DNA of 64,000 nucleotides, from positions 288,018 to 352,017 of the forward strand of contig NW_027017963.1 in NCBI RefSeq assembly GCF_032854445.1, written 5' to 3'. The notes under the pieces were generated by a model, which was not told the DNA's origin, did not search any database, and saw only the letters and a list, made by a program, of their open reading frames with translations. A program made the position numbers and the translations under genes. The DNA is from Liolophura sinensis. Its lineage: Eukaryota; Mollusca; Polyplacophora; Chitonida; Chitonidae. The first letter of the stretch is position 1. Every line of letters starts with the position of its first letter. This document shows, in pieces, positions 13,601-26,800 of the stretch.

Positions 13601-16600
13601 CATAGTTAATGTAGCCGATTTCAATAAGCAAAAAGACCAGGCAAAAATCCAAAAGTAGAAAAACTGTTCCAATGCTGCTGGTAAGAGGCTAATCCGACGT
13701 ATTTTGTGACGAGAAATCGAATGGTGCAAACCGCGTTGCTCTGCGACCAATACTTTTGGCTGTAGCCACAAATGAATAATCAATGATGTCAAGATCACGT
13801 GCCCAGCAACGGCTCTTACTCCATGGAAACCAAGGAAATTTGCAATTTTTCAACAGCTGGAGATGCCTGGCCCAATTGCGCATCTTTCGGAACCTTATTG
13901 ATGTGGGTCAGTGTTCAATTGTACATTTCACAGCGGATTGTATCAAGTACCTTGTGTTTTTTTTATATACAAATGGTGTGGTTTTTCTACATGTAGATAA
14001 AGACATTGAGTTTGTCTTCGACTTAGAAGTAAGACATTTGTTGGGTGAGTTAAATGGGCTTGGCCCAAAGATTTGACGTCGTCTGGGCTACCGAAGGGCA
14101 CATAACTTATAATGAAAAGTTGAATATAGTAATGACCAGTCGCGATTGTACATAGTTAATGTAGCCGATTTCAATTAGCAAAATGACCAGGCAAAAATCC
14201 AAAAGTGGAAAAACTGTTCCAATGCTGCTGGTAAGAGGCTAATCCGACGTATTTTGTGACGAGAAATTGAATGGTGCAAACCGCGTTGCTCTCCGACCAA
14301 TACTTTTGGCTGTAGCCACAAATGAATAATCAATGATGTCAAGATCACGTGCCCAGCAACGGCTCTTACTCCATGGAAACCAAGGAAATTTGCAAGTTTT
14401 CAACAGCTGGAGATGCCTGGCCCAATTGCGCATCCTTTGGCACCTTATTGATGTGGGTCAGTGTTCAATTGTACTTTTTACAGCGGATTGTATCAAGTAC
14501 CTTTTGTTTTTTTTATATACAAATGGTGTGGTTTTTCTACATGTAGATAAAGACATTGAGTTTGTCTTCGACTTAGAAGTAAGACATTTGCTGGGTGAGT
14601 TAAATGGGCTTGGCCCAAAGATTTGACGTCGTCTGGGCTACCGAAGGGCACATAACTTATAATGAAAAATTGAATATAGTAATGACCAGTCGCGATTGTA
14701 CATAGCTAATGTACCCGATTTCAATAAGCAAAAAGACCAGGCAAAAATCCAAAAGTGGAAAAACTGTTCCAATGCTGCTGGTAAGAGGCTAATCCGACGT
14801 ATTTTGTGACGAGAAATCGAATGGTGCAAACCGCGTTGCTCTCCGACCAATACTTTTGGCTGTAACCACAAATGAATAATCAATGATGTCAAGATCACGT
14901 GCCCAGCAACGGCTCTTACTCCATGGAAACCATAGAAATTTGCAATTTTTCAACAGCTGGAGATGCCTGGCCCAATTGCGCATCTTTTGGCACCTTATTG
15001 ATGTGGGTCAGTGTTCAATTGTACTTTTTACAGCGGATTGTATCAAGTACCTTGTGTTTTTTTATATACAAATGGTGTGGTTTTTCTACATGTAGATAAA
15101 GACATTGAGTTTGTCTTCGACTTAGAAGTAAGACATTTGCTGGGTGAGTTAAATGGGCTTGGCCCAAAGATTTGACGTCGTCTGGGCTACCGAAGGGCAC
15201 ATAACTTATAATGAAATGTTGAATATAGTAATGACCAGTCGCGATTGTACATAGTTAATGTAGCCATTTTCAATTAGCAAAATGACCAGGCAAAAATCCA
15301 AAAGTGGAAAAACTGTTCCAATGCTGCTGGTAAGAGGCTAATCCGACGTATTTTGTGACGAGAAATCGAATGGTGCAAACCGCGTTGCTCTCCGACCAAT
15401 ACTTTTGGCTGTAGCCACAAATGAATAATCAATGATGTCAAGATCACGTGCCCAGCAACGGCTCTTACTCCATGGAAACCAAGGAAATTTGCAAGTTTTC
15501 AACAGCTGGAGATGCCTGGCCCAATTGCGCATCCTTTGGCACCTTATTGATGTGGGTCAGTGTTCAATTGTACTTTTTACAGCGGATTGTATCAAGTACC
15601 TTTTGTTTTTTTTATATACAAATGGTGTGGTTTTTCTACATGTAGATAAAGACATTGAGTTTGTCTTCGACTTAGAAGTAAGACATTTGCTGGGTGAGTT
15701 AAATGGGCTTGGCCCAAAGATTTGACGTCGTCTGGGCTACCGAAGGGCACATAACTTATAATGAAAAATTGAATATAGTAATGACCAGTCGCGATTGTAC
15801 ATAGTTAATGTAGCCATTTTCAATTAGCAAAATGACCAGGCAAAAATCCAAAAGTGGAAAAACTGTTCCAATGCTGTTGGTAAGAGGCTAATCCGACGTA
15901 TTTTGTGACGAGAAATCGAATGGTGCAAACCGCGTTGCTCTCCGACCAATACTTTTGGCTGTAGCCACAAATGAATAATCAATGATGTCAAGATCACGTG
16001 AACAGCAACGGCTCCTAATCCATGGAAACCATAGAAATTTGCAATTTTTCAACAGCTGGAGATGCCTGGCCCAATTGCGCATCTTTCGGAACCTTATTGA
16101 TGTGGGTCAGTGTTCTATTGTACTTTTTACAGCGGACTGTGTCATGTACCTTGTGTTTTTTTTATATACAAATGGTGTGGTTTTTCTACATGTAGATAAA
16201 GACATTGAGTTTGTCTTCGACTTAGAAGTAAGACATTTGTTGGGTGAGTTAAATGGGCTTGGCCCAAAGATTTGACGTCATCTGGGCTACCGAAGGGCAC
16301 ATAACTTATAATGAAAAGTTGAATATAGTAATGACCAGTCGCGATTGTACATAGTTAATGTAGCCGATTTCAATTAGCAAAAAGACCAGGCAAAAATCCA
16401 AAAGTGGAAAAACTGTTCCAATGCTGCTGGTAAGAGGCTAATCCGACGTATTTTGTGACGAGAAATCGAATGGTGCAAACCGCGTTGCTCTCCGACCAAT
16501 ACTTTTGGCTGTAGCCACAAATGAATAATCAATGATGTCAAGATCACGTGCCCAGCAACGGCTCTTACTCCATGGAAACCAAGGAAATTTGCAAGTTTTC

Positions 16601-19600
16601 AACAGCTGGAGATGCCTGGCCCAATTGCGCATCCTTTGGCACCTTATTGATGTGGGTCAGTGTTCAATTGTACTTTTTACAGCGGATTGTATCAAGTACC
16701 TTTTGTTTTTTTTATATACAAATGGTGTGGTTTTTCTACATGTAGATAAAGACATTGAGTTTGTCTTCGACTTAGAAGTAAGACATTTGCTGGGTGAGTT
16801 AAATGGGCTTGGCCCAAAGATTTGACGTCGTCTGGGCTACCGAAGGGCACATAACTTATAATGAAAAATTGAATATAGTAATGACCAGTCGCGATTGTAC
16901 ATAGCTAATGTACCCGATTTCAATAAGCAAAAAGACCAGGCAAAAATCCAAAAGTGGAAAAACTGTTCCAATGCTGCTGGTAAGAGGCTAATCCGACGTA
17001 TTTTGTGACGAGAAATCGAATGGTGCAAACCGCGTTGCTCTCCGACCAATACTTTTGGCTGTAACCACAAATGAATAATCAATGATGTCAAGATCACGTG
17101 CCCAGCAACGGCTCTTACTCCATGGAAACCATAGAAATTTGCAATTTTTCAACAGCTGGAGATGCCTGGCCCAATTGCGCATCTTTTGGCACCTTATTGA
17201 TGTGGGTCAGTGTTCAATTGTACTTTTTACAGCGGATTGTATCAAGTACCTTGTGTTTTTTTATATACAAATGGTGTGGTTTTTCTACATGTAGATAAAG
17301 ACATTGAGTTTGTCTTCGACTTAGAAGTAAGACATTTGCTGGGTGAGTTAAATGGGCTTGGCCCAAAGATTTGACGTCGTCTGGGCTACCGAAGGGCACA
17401 TAACTTATAATGAAATGTTGAATATAGTAATGACCAGTCGCGATTGTACATAGTTAATGTAGCCGATTTCAATTAGCAAAATGACCAGGCAAAAATCCAA
17501 AAGTGGAAAAACTGTTCCAATGCTGTTGGTAAGAGGCTAATCCGACGTATTTTGTGACGAGAAATCGAATGGTGCAAACCGCGTTGCTCTCCGACCAATA
17601 CTTTTGGCTGTAGCCACAAATGAATAATCAATGATGTCAAGTTCACGTGAACAGCAACGGCTCCTAATCCATGGAAACCATAGAAATTTGCAATTTTTCA
17701 ACAGCTGGAGATGCCTGGCCCAATTGCGCATCTTTCGGAACCTTATTGATGTGGGTCAGTGTTCAATTGTACTTTTTACAGTGGACTGTGTCATGTACCT
17801 TGTGTTTTTTTTATATACAAATGGTGTGGTTTTTCTACATGTAGATAAAGACATTGAGTTTGTCTTCGACTTAGAAGTAAGACATTTGTTGGGTGAGTTA
17901 AATGGGCTTGGCCCAAAGATTTGACGTCGTCTGGGCTACCGAAGGGCACATAACTTATAATGAAAAGTTGAATATAGTAATGACCAGTCGCGATTGTACA
18001 TAGTTAATGTAGCCGATTTCAATTAGCAAAAAGACCAGGCAAAAATCCAAAAGTGGAAAAACTGTTCCAATGCTGCTGGTAAGAGGCTAATCCGACGTAT
18101 TTTGTGACGAGAAATCGAATGGTGCAAACCGCGTTGCTCTCCGACCAATACTTTTGGCTGTAGCCACAAATGAATAATCAATGATGTCAAGATCACGTGC
18201 CCAGCAACGGCTCTTACTCCATGGAAACCAAGGAAATTTGCAAGTTTTCAACAGCTGGAGATGCCTGGCCCAATTGCGCATCCTTTGGCACCTTATTGAT
18301 GTGGGTCAGTGTTCAATTGTACTTTTTACAGCGGATTGTATCAAGTACCTTTTGTTTTTTTTATATACAAATGGTGTGGTTTTTCTACATGTAGATAAAG
18401 ACATTGAGTTTGTCTTCGACTTAGAAGTAAGACATTTGCTGGGTGAGTTAAATGGGCTTGGCCCAAAGATTTGACGTCGTCTGGGCTACCGAAGGGCACA
18501 TAACTTATAATGAAAAATTGAATATAGTAATGACCAGTCGCGATTGTACATAGCTAATGTACCCGATTTCAATAAGCAAAAAGACCAGGCAAAAATCCAA
18601 AAGTGGAAAAACTGTTCCAATGCTGCTGGTAAGAGGCTAATCCGACGTATTTTGTGACGAGAAATCGAATGGTGCAAACCGCGTTGCTCTCCGACCAATA
18701 CTTTTGGCTGTAACCACAAATGAATAATCAATGATGTCAAGATCACGTGCCCAGCAACGGCTCTTACTCCATGGAAACCATAGAAATTTGCAATTTTTCA
18801 ACAGCTGGAGATGCCTGGCCCAATTGCGCATCTTTTGGCACCTTATTGATGTGGGTCAGTGTTCAATTGTACTTTTTACAGCGGATTGTATCAAGTACCT
18901 TGTGTTTTTTTATATACAAATGGTGTGGTTTTTCTACATGTAGATAAAGACATTGAGTTTGTCTTCGACTTAGAAGTAAGACATTTGCTGGGTGAGTTAA
19001 ATGGGCTTGACCCAAAGATTTGACGTCGTCTGGGCTACCGAAGGGCACATAACTTATAATGAAATGTTGAATATAGTAATGACCAGTCGCGATTGTACAT
19101 AGTTAATGTAGCCGATTTCAATTAGCAAAATGACCAGGCAAAAATCCAAAAGTGGAAAAACTGTTCCAATGCTGTTGGTAAGAGGCTAATCCGACGTATT
19201 TTGTGACGAGAAATCGAATGGTGCAAACCGCGTTGCTCTCCGACCAATACTTTTGGCTGTAGCCACAAATGAATAATCAATGATGTCAAGATCACGTGAA
19301 CAGCAACGGCTCTTAATCCATGGAAACCATAGAAATTTGCAATTTTTCAACAGCTGGAGATGCCTGGCCCAATTGCGCATCTTTCGGAACCTTATTGATG
19401 TGGGTCAGTGTTCAATTGTACTTTTTACAGCGGACTGTGTCATGTACCTTGTGTTTTTTTTTATATACAAATGGTGTGGTTTTTCTACATGTAGATAAAG
19501 ACATTGAGTTTGTCTTCGACTTAGAAGTAAGACATTTGTTGGGTGAGTTAAATGGGCTTGGCCCAAAGATTTGACGTCGTCTGGGCTACCGAAGGGCACA

Positions 19601-19650
19601 TAACTTATAATGAAAAGTTGAATATAGTAATGACCAGTCGCGATTGTACA
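7690..19650. repeat. Large satellite block I, copy 1
   Basis: About 12 kb whose ordered series of monomer variants recurs at 20846-31670. Shared private markers at constant spacing of 13156 bp include the shortened AATAATTTGG unit starts (8801, 12100), the GCTGAAGATGCC variants, CTGTATCCAC near 9915, TTTAAATTAGC near 10321 and CTCCGATCAATAC near 10994. Relative to copy 2 this copy has two additional monomers (about 13749-14298 and 15398-15947). Internally the shortened units are 3299 bp apart (six monomers) in both copies. The downstream limit is approximate. Confidence 0.85.
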
Positions 19651-20346
19651 TAGTTAATGTAGCCGATTTCAATTAGCAAAAAGACCAGGCAAAAATCCAA
19701 AAGTGGAAAAACTGTTCCAATGCTGCTGGTAAGAGGCTAATCCGACGTATTTTGTGACGAGAAATCGAATGGTGCAAACCGCGTTGCTCTCCGACCAATA
19801 CTTTTGGCTGTAGCCACAAATGAATAATCAATGATGTCAAGATCACGTGCCCAGCAACGGCTCTTACTCCATGGAAACCAAGGAAATTTGCAAGTTTTCA
19901 ACAGCTGGAGATGCCTGGCCCAATTGCGCATCCTTTGGCACCTTATTGATGTGGGTCAGTGTTCAATTGTACTTTTTACAGCGGATTGTATCAAGTACCT
20001 TTTGTTTTTTTTATATACAAATGGTGTGGTTTTTCTACATGTAGATAAAGACATTGAGTTTGTCTTCGACTTAGAAGTAAGACATTTGCTGGGTGAGTTA
20101 AATGGGCTTGGCCCAAAGATTTGACGTCGTCTGGGCTACCGAAGGGCACATAACTTATAATGAAATGTTGAATATAGTAATGACCAGTCGCGATTGTACA
20201 TAGTTAATGTAGCCGATTTCAATTAGCAAAATGACCAGGCAAAAATCCAAAAGTGGAAAAACTGTTCCAATGCTGTTGGTAAGAGGCTAATCCGACGTAT
20301 TTTGTGACGAGAAATCGAATGGTGCAAACCGCGTTGCTCTCCGACC
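15948..20346. repeat. Trimeric higher-order repeat (1649 bp), first run
   Basis: Three monomer classes alternate. Class A has CACGTGAACAGC, TAATCCATGG and TTTCGGAACC (starts 15948, 17597, 19246). Class B has TTTGCAAGTTTTC and CCTTTTGTTTT (16498, 18147, 19797). Class C has CTGTAACCAC, CATAGAAATTTG and a T7 run (17048, 18697). The A-to-A period is 1649 bp twice (550+550+549). A last A-type unit at 20347 follows directly after B, so C is missing there. Confidence 0.85.
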
Positions 20347-20820
20347 AATACTTTTGGCTGTAGCCACAAATGAATAATCAATGATGTCAAGATCACGTGA
20401 ACAGCAACGGCTCCTAATCCATGGAAACCATAGAAATTTGCAATTTTTCAACAGCTGGAGATGCCTGGCCCAATTGCGCATCTTTCGGAACCTTATTGAT
20501 GTGGGTCAGTGTTCAATTGTACTTTTTACAGTGGACTGTGTGATGTACCTTGTGTTTTTTTTATATACAAATGGTGTGGTTTTTCTACATGTAGATAAAG
20601 ACATTGAGTTTGTCTTCGACTTAGAAGTAAGACATTTGCTGGGTGAGTTAAATGGGCTTGGCCCAAAGATTTGACGTCGTCTGGGCTACCGAAGGGCACA
20701 TAACTTATAATGAAAAGTTGAATATAGTAATGACCAGTCGCGATTGTACATAGTTAATGTAGCCGATTTCAATTCGCAAAAAGACCAGGCAAAAATCCAA
20801 AAGTAGAAAAACTGTTCCAA

Positions 20821-20845
20821 CTGTCTTCGACTTAGACAAACTAAA
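20821..20845. other. 25-bp templated-insertion scar at a duplication junction
   Basis: In the unit starting at 20347, consensus positions 475-539 (65 bp) are replaced by 25 bp. Fifteen of these (20822-20836) match monomer positions 265-279 exactly, and the next stretch (20834-20842, AGACAAACT) is the reverse complement of positions 261-269. Thus about 21 of 25 inserted bases derive from one site about 200 bp away, read on both strands. The second copy of block I begins immediately after the scar: sequence from 20846 matches that from 7690, while the sequence before the scar does not match that before 7690. Confidence 0.85.
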
Positions 20846-23800
20846 GCTCTCCGACCAATACTTTTGGCTGTAGCCACAAATGAATAATCAATGATGTCAA
20901 GATCACGTGCCCAGCAACGGCTCTTACTCCATGGAAACCAAGGAAATTTGCAATTTTTCAACAGCTGGAGATGCCTGGCCCAATTGCGCATCCTTTGGCA
21001 CCTTATTGATGTGGGTCAGTGTTCAATTGTACTTTTTACAGCGGATTGTATCAAGTACCTTGTGTTTTTTTTATATACAAATGGTGTGGTTTTTCTACAT
21101 GTACATAAAGACATTGAGTTTGTCTTCGACTTAGAAGTAAGACATTTGTTGGGTGAGTTAAATGGGCTTGGCCCAAAGATTTGACGTCGTCTGGGCTACC
21201 GAAGGGCACATAACTTATAATGAAAAGTTGAATATAGTAATGACCAGTCGCGATTGTACATAGTTAATGTAGCCGATTTCAATTCGCAAAAAGACCAGGC
21301 AAAAATCCAAAAGTGGAAAAACTGTTCCAATGCTGCTGGTAAGAGGCTAATCCGACGTATTTTGTGACGAGAAATCGAATGGTGCAAACCGCGTTGCTCT
21401 CCGACCAATACTTTTGGCTGTAGCCACAAATGAATAATCAATGATGTCAAGATCACGTGCCCAGCAACGGCTCTTACTCCATGGAAACCAAGGAAATTTG
21501 CAATTTTTCAACAGCTGAAGATGCCTGGCCCAATTGCGCATCCTTTGGCACCTTATTGATGTGGGTCAGTGTTCAATTGTACTTTTTACAGCGGATTGTA
21601 TCAAGTACCTTTTGTTTTTTTTATATACAAATGGTGTGGTTTTTCTACATGTAGATAAAGACATTGAGTTTGTCTTCGATTTAGAAGTAAGACATTTGTT
21701 GGGTGAGTTAAATGGGCTTGGCCCAAAGATTTGACGTCGTCTGGGCTACCGAAGGGCACATAACTTATAATGAAAAGTTGAATATAGTAATGACCAGTCG
21801 CGATTGTACATAGTTAATGTAGCCGATTTCAATTAACAAAAAGACCAGGCAAAAATCCAAAAGTGGAAAAACTGTTCCAATGCTGCTGGTAAGAGGCTAA
21901 TCCGACGTATTTTGTGACGAGAAATCGAATGGTGCAAACCGCGTTGCTCTCCGACCAATAATTTGGCTGTAGCCACAAATGAATAATCAATGATGTCAAG
22001 ATCACGTGCCCAGCAACGGCTCTTACTCCATGGAAACCAAGGAAATTTGCAATTTTTCAACAGCTGGAGATGCCTGGCCCAATTGCGCATCCTTTGGCAC
22101 CTTATTGATGTGGGTCAGTGTTCAATTGTACTTTTTACAGCGGATTGTATCAAGTACCTTGTGTTTTTTTTATATACAAATGGTGTGGTTTTTCTACATG
22201 TAGATAAAGACATTGAGTTTGTCTTCGACTTAGAAGTAAGACATTTGCTGGGTGAGTTAAATGGGCTTGGCCCAAAGATTTGACGTCGTCTGGGCTACCG
22301 AAGGGCACATAACTTATAATGAAAAGTTGAATATAGTAATGACCAGTCGCGATTGTACATAGTTAATGTAGCCGATTTCAATTCGCAAAAAGACCAGGCA
22401 AAAATCCAAAAGTAGAAAAACTGTTCCAATGCTGCTGGTAAGAGGCTAATCCGACGTATTTTGTGACGAGAAATCGAATGGTGCAAACCGCGTTGCTCTC
22501 CGACCAATACTTTTGGCTGTAGCCACAAATGAATAATCAATGATGTCAAGATCACGTGCCCAGCAACGGCTCTTACTCCATGGAAACCAAGGAAATTTGC
22601 AATTTTTCAACAGCTGGAGATGCCTGGCCCAATTGCGCATCCTTTGGTACCTTATTGATGTGGGTCAGTGTTCAATTGTACTTTTTACAGCGGATTGTAT
22701 CAAGTACCTTGTGTTTTTTTTATATACAAATGGTGTGGTTTTTCTACATGTAGATAAAGACATTGAGTTTGTCTTCGACTTAGAAGTAAGACATTTGTTG
22801 GGTGAGTTAAATGGGCTTGGCCCAAAGATTTGACGTCGTCTGGGCTACCGAAGGGCACATAACTTATAATGAAAAGTTGAATATAGTAATGACCAGTCGC
22901 GATTGTACATAGTTAATGTAGCCGATTTCAATTCGCAAAAAGACCAGGCAAAAATCCAAAAGTAGAAAAACTGTTCCAATGCTGCTGGTAAGAGGCTAAT
23001 CCGACGTATTTTGTGACGAGAAATCGAATGGTGCAAACCGCGTTGCTCTCCGACCAATACTTTTGGCTGTATCCACAAATGAATAATCAATGATGTCAAG
23101 ATCACGTGCCCAGCAACGGCTCTTACTCCATGGAAACCAAGGAAATTTGCAATTTTTCAACAGCTGAAGATGCCTGGCCCAATTGCGCATCCTTTGGCAC
23201 CTTATTGATGTGGGTCAGTGTTCAATTGTACTTTTTACAGCGGATTGTATCAAGTAGCTTGTGTTTTTTTTATATACAAATGGTGTGGTTTTTCTACATG
23301 TAGATAAAGACATTGAGTTTGTCTTCGACTTAGAAGTAAGACATTTGCTGGGTGAGTTAAATGGGCTTGGCCCAAAGATTTGACGTCGTCTGGGCTACCG
23401 AAGGGCACATAACTTATAATGAAATGTTGAATATAGTAATGACCAGTCGCGATTGTACATAGTTAATGTAGCCGATTTAAATTAGCAAAAAGACCAGGCA
23501 AAAATCCAAAAGTGGAAAAACTGTTCCAATGCTGCTGGTAAGAGGATAATCCGACGTATTTTGTGACGAGAAATCGAATGGTGCAAACCGCGTTGCTCTC
23601 CGACCAATACTTTTGGCTGTAGCCACAAATGAATAATCAATGATGTCAAGATCACGTGCCCAGCAACGGCTCTTACTCCATGGAAACCAAGGAAATTTGC
23701 AATTTTTCAACAGCTGGAGATGCCTGGCCCAATTGCGCATCCTTTGGCACCTTATTGATGTGGGTCAGTGTTCAATTGTACTTTTTACAGCGGATTGTAT

Positions 23801-26800
23801 CAAGTACCTTGTGTTTTTTTTATATACAAATGGTGTGGTTTTTCTACATGTAGATAAAGACATTGAGTTTGTCTTCGACTTAGAAGTAAGACATTTGTTG
23901 GGTGAGTTAAATGGGCTTGGCCCAAAGATTTGACGTCGTCTGGGCTACCGAAGGGCACATAACTTATAATGAAAAGTTGAATATAGTAATGACCAGTCGC
24001 GATTGTACATAGTTAATGTAGCCGATTTCAATTCGCAAAAAGACCAGGCAAAAATCCAAAAGTAGAAAAACTGTTCCAATGCTGCTGGTAAGAGGCTAAT
24101 CCGACGTATTTTGTGACGAGAAATCGAATGGTGCAAACCGCGTTGCTCTCCGATCAATACTTTTGGCTGTAGCCACAAATGAATAATCAATGATGTCAAG
24201 ATCACGTGCCCAGCAACGGCTCTTACTCCATGGAAACCAAGGAAATTTGCAATTTTTCAACAGCTGAAGATGCCTGGTCCAATTGCGCATCCTTTGGCAC
24301 CTTATTGATGTGGGTCAGTGTTCAATTGTACTTTTTACAGCGGATTGTATCAAGTACCTTTTGTTTTTTTTATATACAAATGGTGTGGTTTTTCTACATG
24401 TAGATAAAGACATTGAGTTTGTCTTCGATTTAGAAGTAAGACATTTGTTGGGTGAGTTAAATGGGCTTGGCCCAAAGATTTGACGTCGTCTGGGCTACCG
24501 AAGGGCACATAACTTATAATGAAAAGTTGAATATAGTAATGACCAGTAGCGATTGTACATAGTTAATGTAGCCGATTTCAATTCGCAAAAAGACCAGGCA
24601 AAAATCCAAAAGTGGAAAAACTGTTCCAATGCTGCTGGTAAGAGGCTAATCCGACGTATTTTGTGACGAGAAATCGAATGGTGCAAACCGCGTTGCTCTC
24701 CGACCAATACTTTTGGCTGTAGCCACAAATGAATAATCAATGATGTCAAGATCACGTGCCCAGCAACGGCTCTTACTCCATGGAAACCAAGGAAATTTCC
24801 AATTTTTCAACAGCTGGAGATGCCTGGCCCAATTGCGCATCCTTTGGCACCTTATTGATGTGGGTCAGTGTTCAATTGTACTTTTTACAGCGGATTGTAT
24901 CAAGTACCTTTTGTTTTTTTTATATACAAATGGTGTGGTTTTTCTACATGTAGATAAAGACATTGAGTTTGTCTTCGACTTAGAAGTAAGACATTTGTTG
25001 GGTGAGTTAAATGGGCTTGGCCCAAAGATTTGACGTCGTCTGGGCTACCGAAGGGCACATAACTTATAATGAAAAGTTGAATATAGTAATGACCAGTCGC
25101 GATTGTACATAGTTAATGTAGCCGATTTCAATTAACAAAAAGACCAGGCAAAAATCCAAAAGTGGAAAAACTGTTCCAATGCTGCTGGTAAGAGGCTAAT
25201 CCGACGTATTTTGTGACGAGAAATCGAATGGTGCAAACCGCGTTGCTCTCCGACCAATAATTTGGCTGTAGCCACAAATGAATAATCAATGATGTCAAGA
25301 TCACGTGCCCAGCAACGGCTCTTACTCCATGGAAACCAAGGAAATTTGCAATTTTTCAACAGCTGGAGATGCCTGGCCCAATTGCGCATCCTCTGGCACC
25401 TTATTGATGTGGGTCAGTGTTCAATTGTACTTTTTACAGCGGATTGTATCAAGTACCTTGTGTTTTTTTTATATACAAATGGTGTGGTTTTTCTACATGT
25501 AGATAAAGACATTGAGTTTGTCTTCGACTTAGAAGTAAGACATTTGCTGGGTGAGTTAAATGGGCTTGGCCCAAAGATTTGACGTCGTCTGGGCTACCGA
25601 AGGGCACATAACTTATAATGAAATGTTGAATATAGTAATGACCAGTCGCGATTGTACATAGTTAATGTAGCCGATTTCAATTCGCAAAATGACCAGGCAA
25701 AAATCCAAAAGTGGAAAAACTGTTCCAATGCTGTTGGTAAGAGGCTAATCCGACGTATTTTGTGACGAGAAATCGAATGGTGCAAACCGCGTTGCTCTCC
25801 GACCAATACTTTTGGCTGTAGCCACAAATGAATAATCAATGATGTCAAGATCACGTGAACAGCAACGGCTCTTAATCCATGGAAACCATAGAAATTTGCA
25901 ATTTTTCAACAGCTGGAGATGCCTGGCCCAATTGCGCATCTTTCGGAACCTTATTGATGTGGGTCAGTGGTCAATTGTACTTTTTACAGCGGACTGTGTC
26001 ATGTACCTTGTGTTTTTTTTATATACAAATGGTGTGGTTTTTCTACATGTAGATAAAGACATTGAGTTTGTCTTCGACTTAGAAGTAAGACATTTGTTGG
26101 GTGAGTTAAATGGGCTTGGCCCAAAGATTTGACGTCGTCTGGGCTACCGAAGGGCACATAACTTATAATGAAAAGTTGAATATAGTAATGACCAGTCGCG
26201 ATTGTACATAGCTAATGTAGCCGATTTCAATTAGCAAAAAGACCAGGCAAAAATCCAAAAGTGGAAAAACTGTTCCAATGCTGCTGGCAAGACGCTAATC
26301 CGACGTATTTTGTGACGAGAAATCGAATGGTGCAAACCGCGTTGCTCTCCGACCAATACTTTTGGCTGTAGCCACAAATGAATAATCAATGATGTCAAGA
26401 TCACGTGCCCAGCAACGGCTCTTACTCCATGGAAACCAAGGAAATTTGCAAGTTTTCAACAGCTGGAGATGCCTGGCCCAATTGCGCATCTTTCGGAACC
26501 TTATTGATGTGGGTCAGTGTTCAATTGTACTTTTTACAGCGGACTGTGTCATGTACCTTGTGTTTTTTTTATATACAAATGGTGTGGTTTTTCTACATGT
26601 AGATAAAGACATTGAGTTTGTCTTCGACTTAGAAGTAAGACATTTGCTGGGTGAGTTAAATGGGCTTGGCCCAAAGATTTGACGTCGTCTGGGCTACCGA
26701 AGGGCACAGAACTTATAATGAAAAGTTGAATATAGTAATGACCAGTCGCGATTGTACATAGTTAATGTAGCCGATTTCAATTAGCAAAATGACCAGGCAA

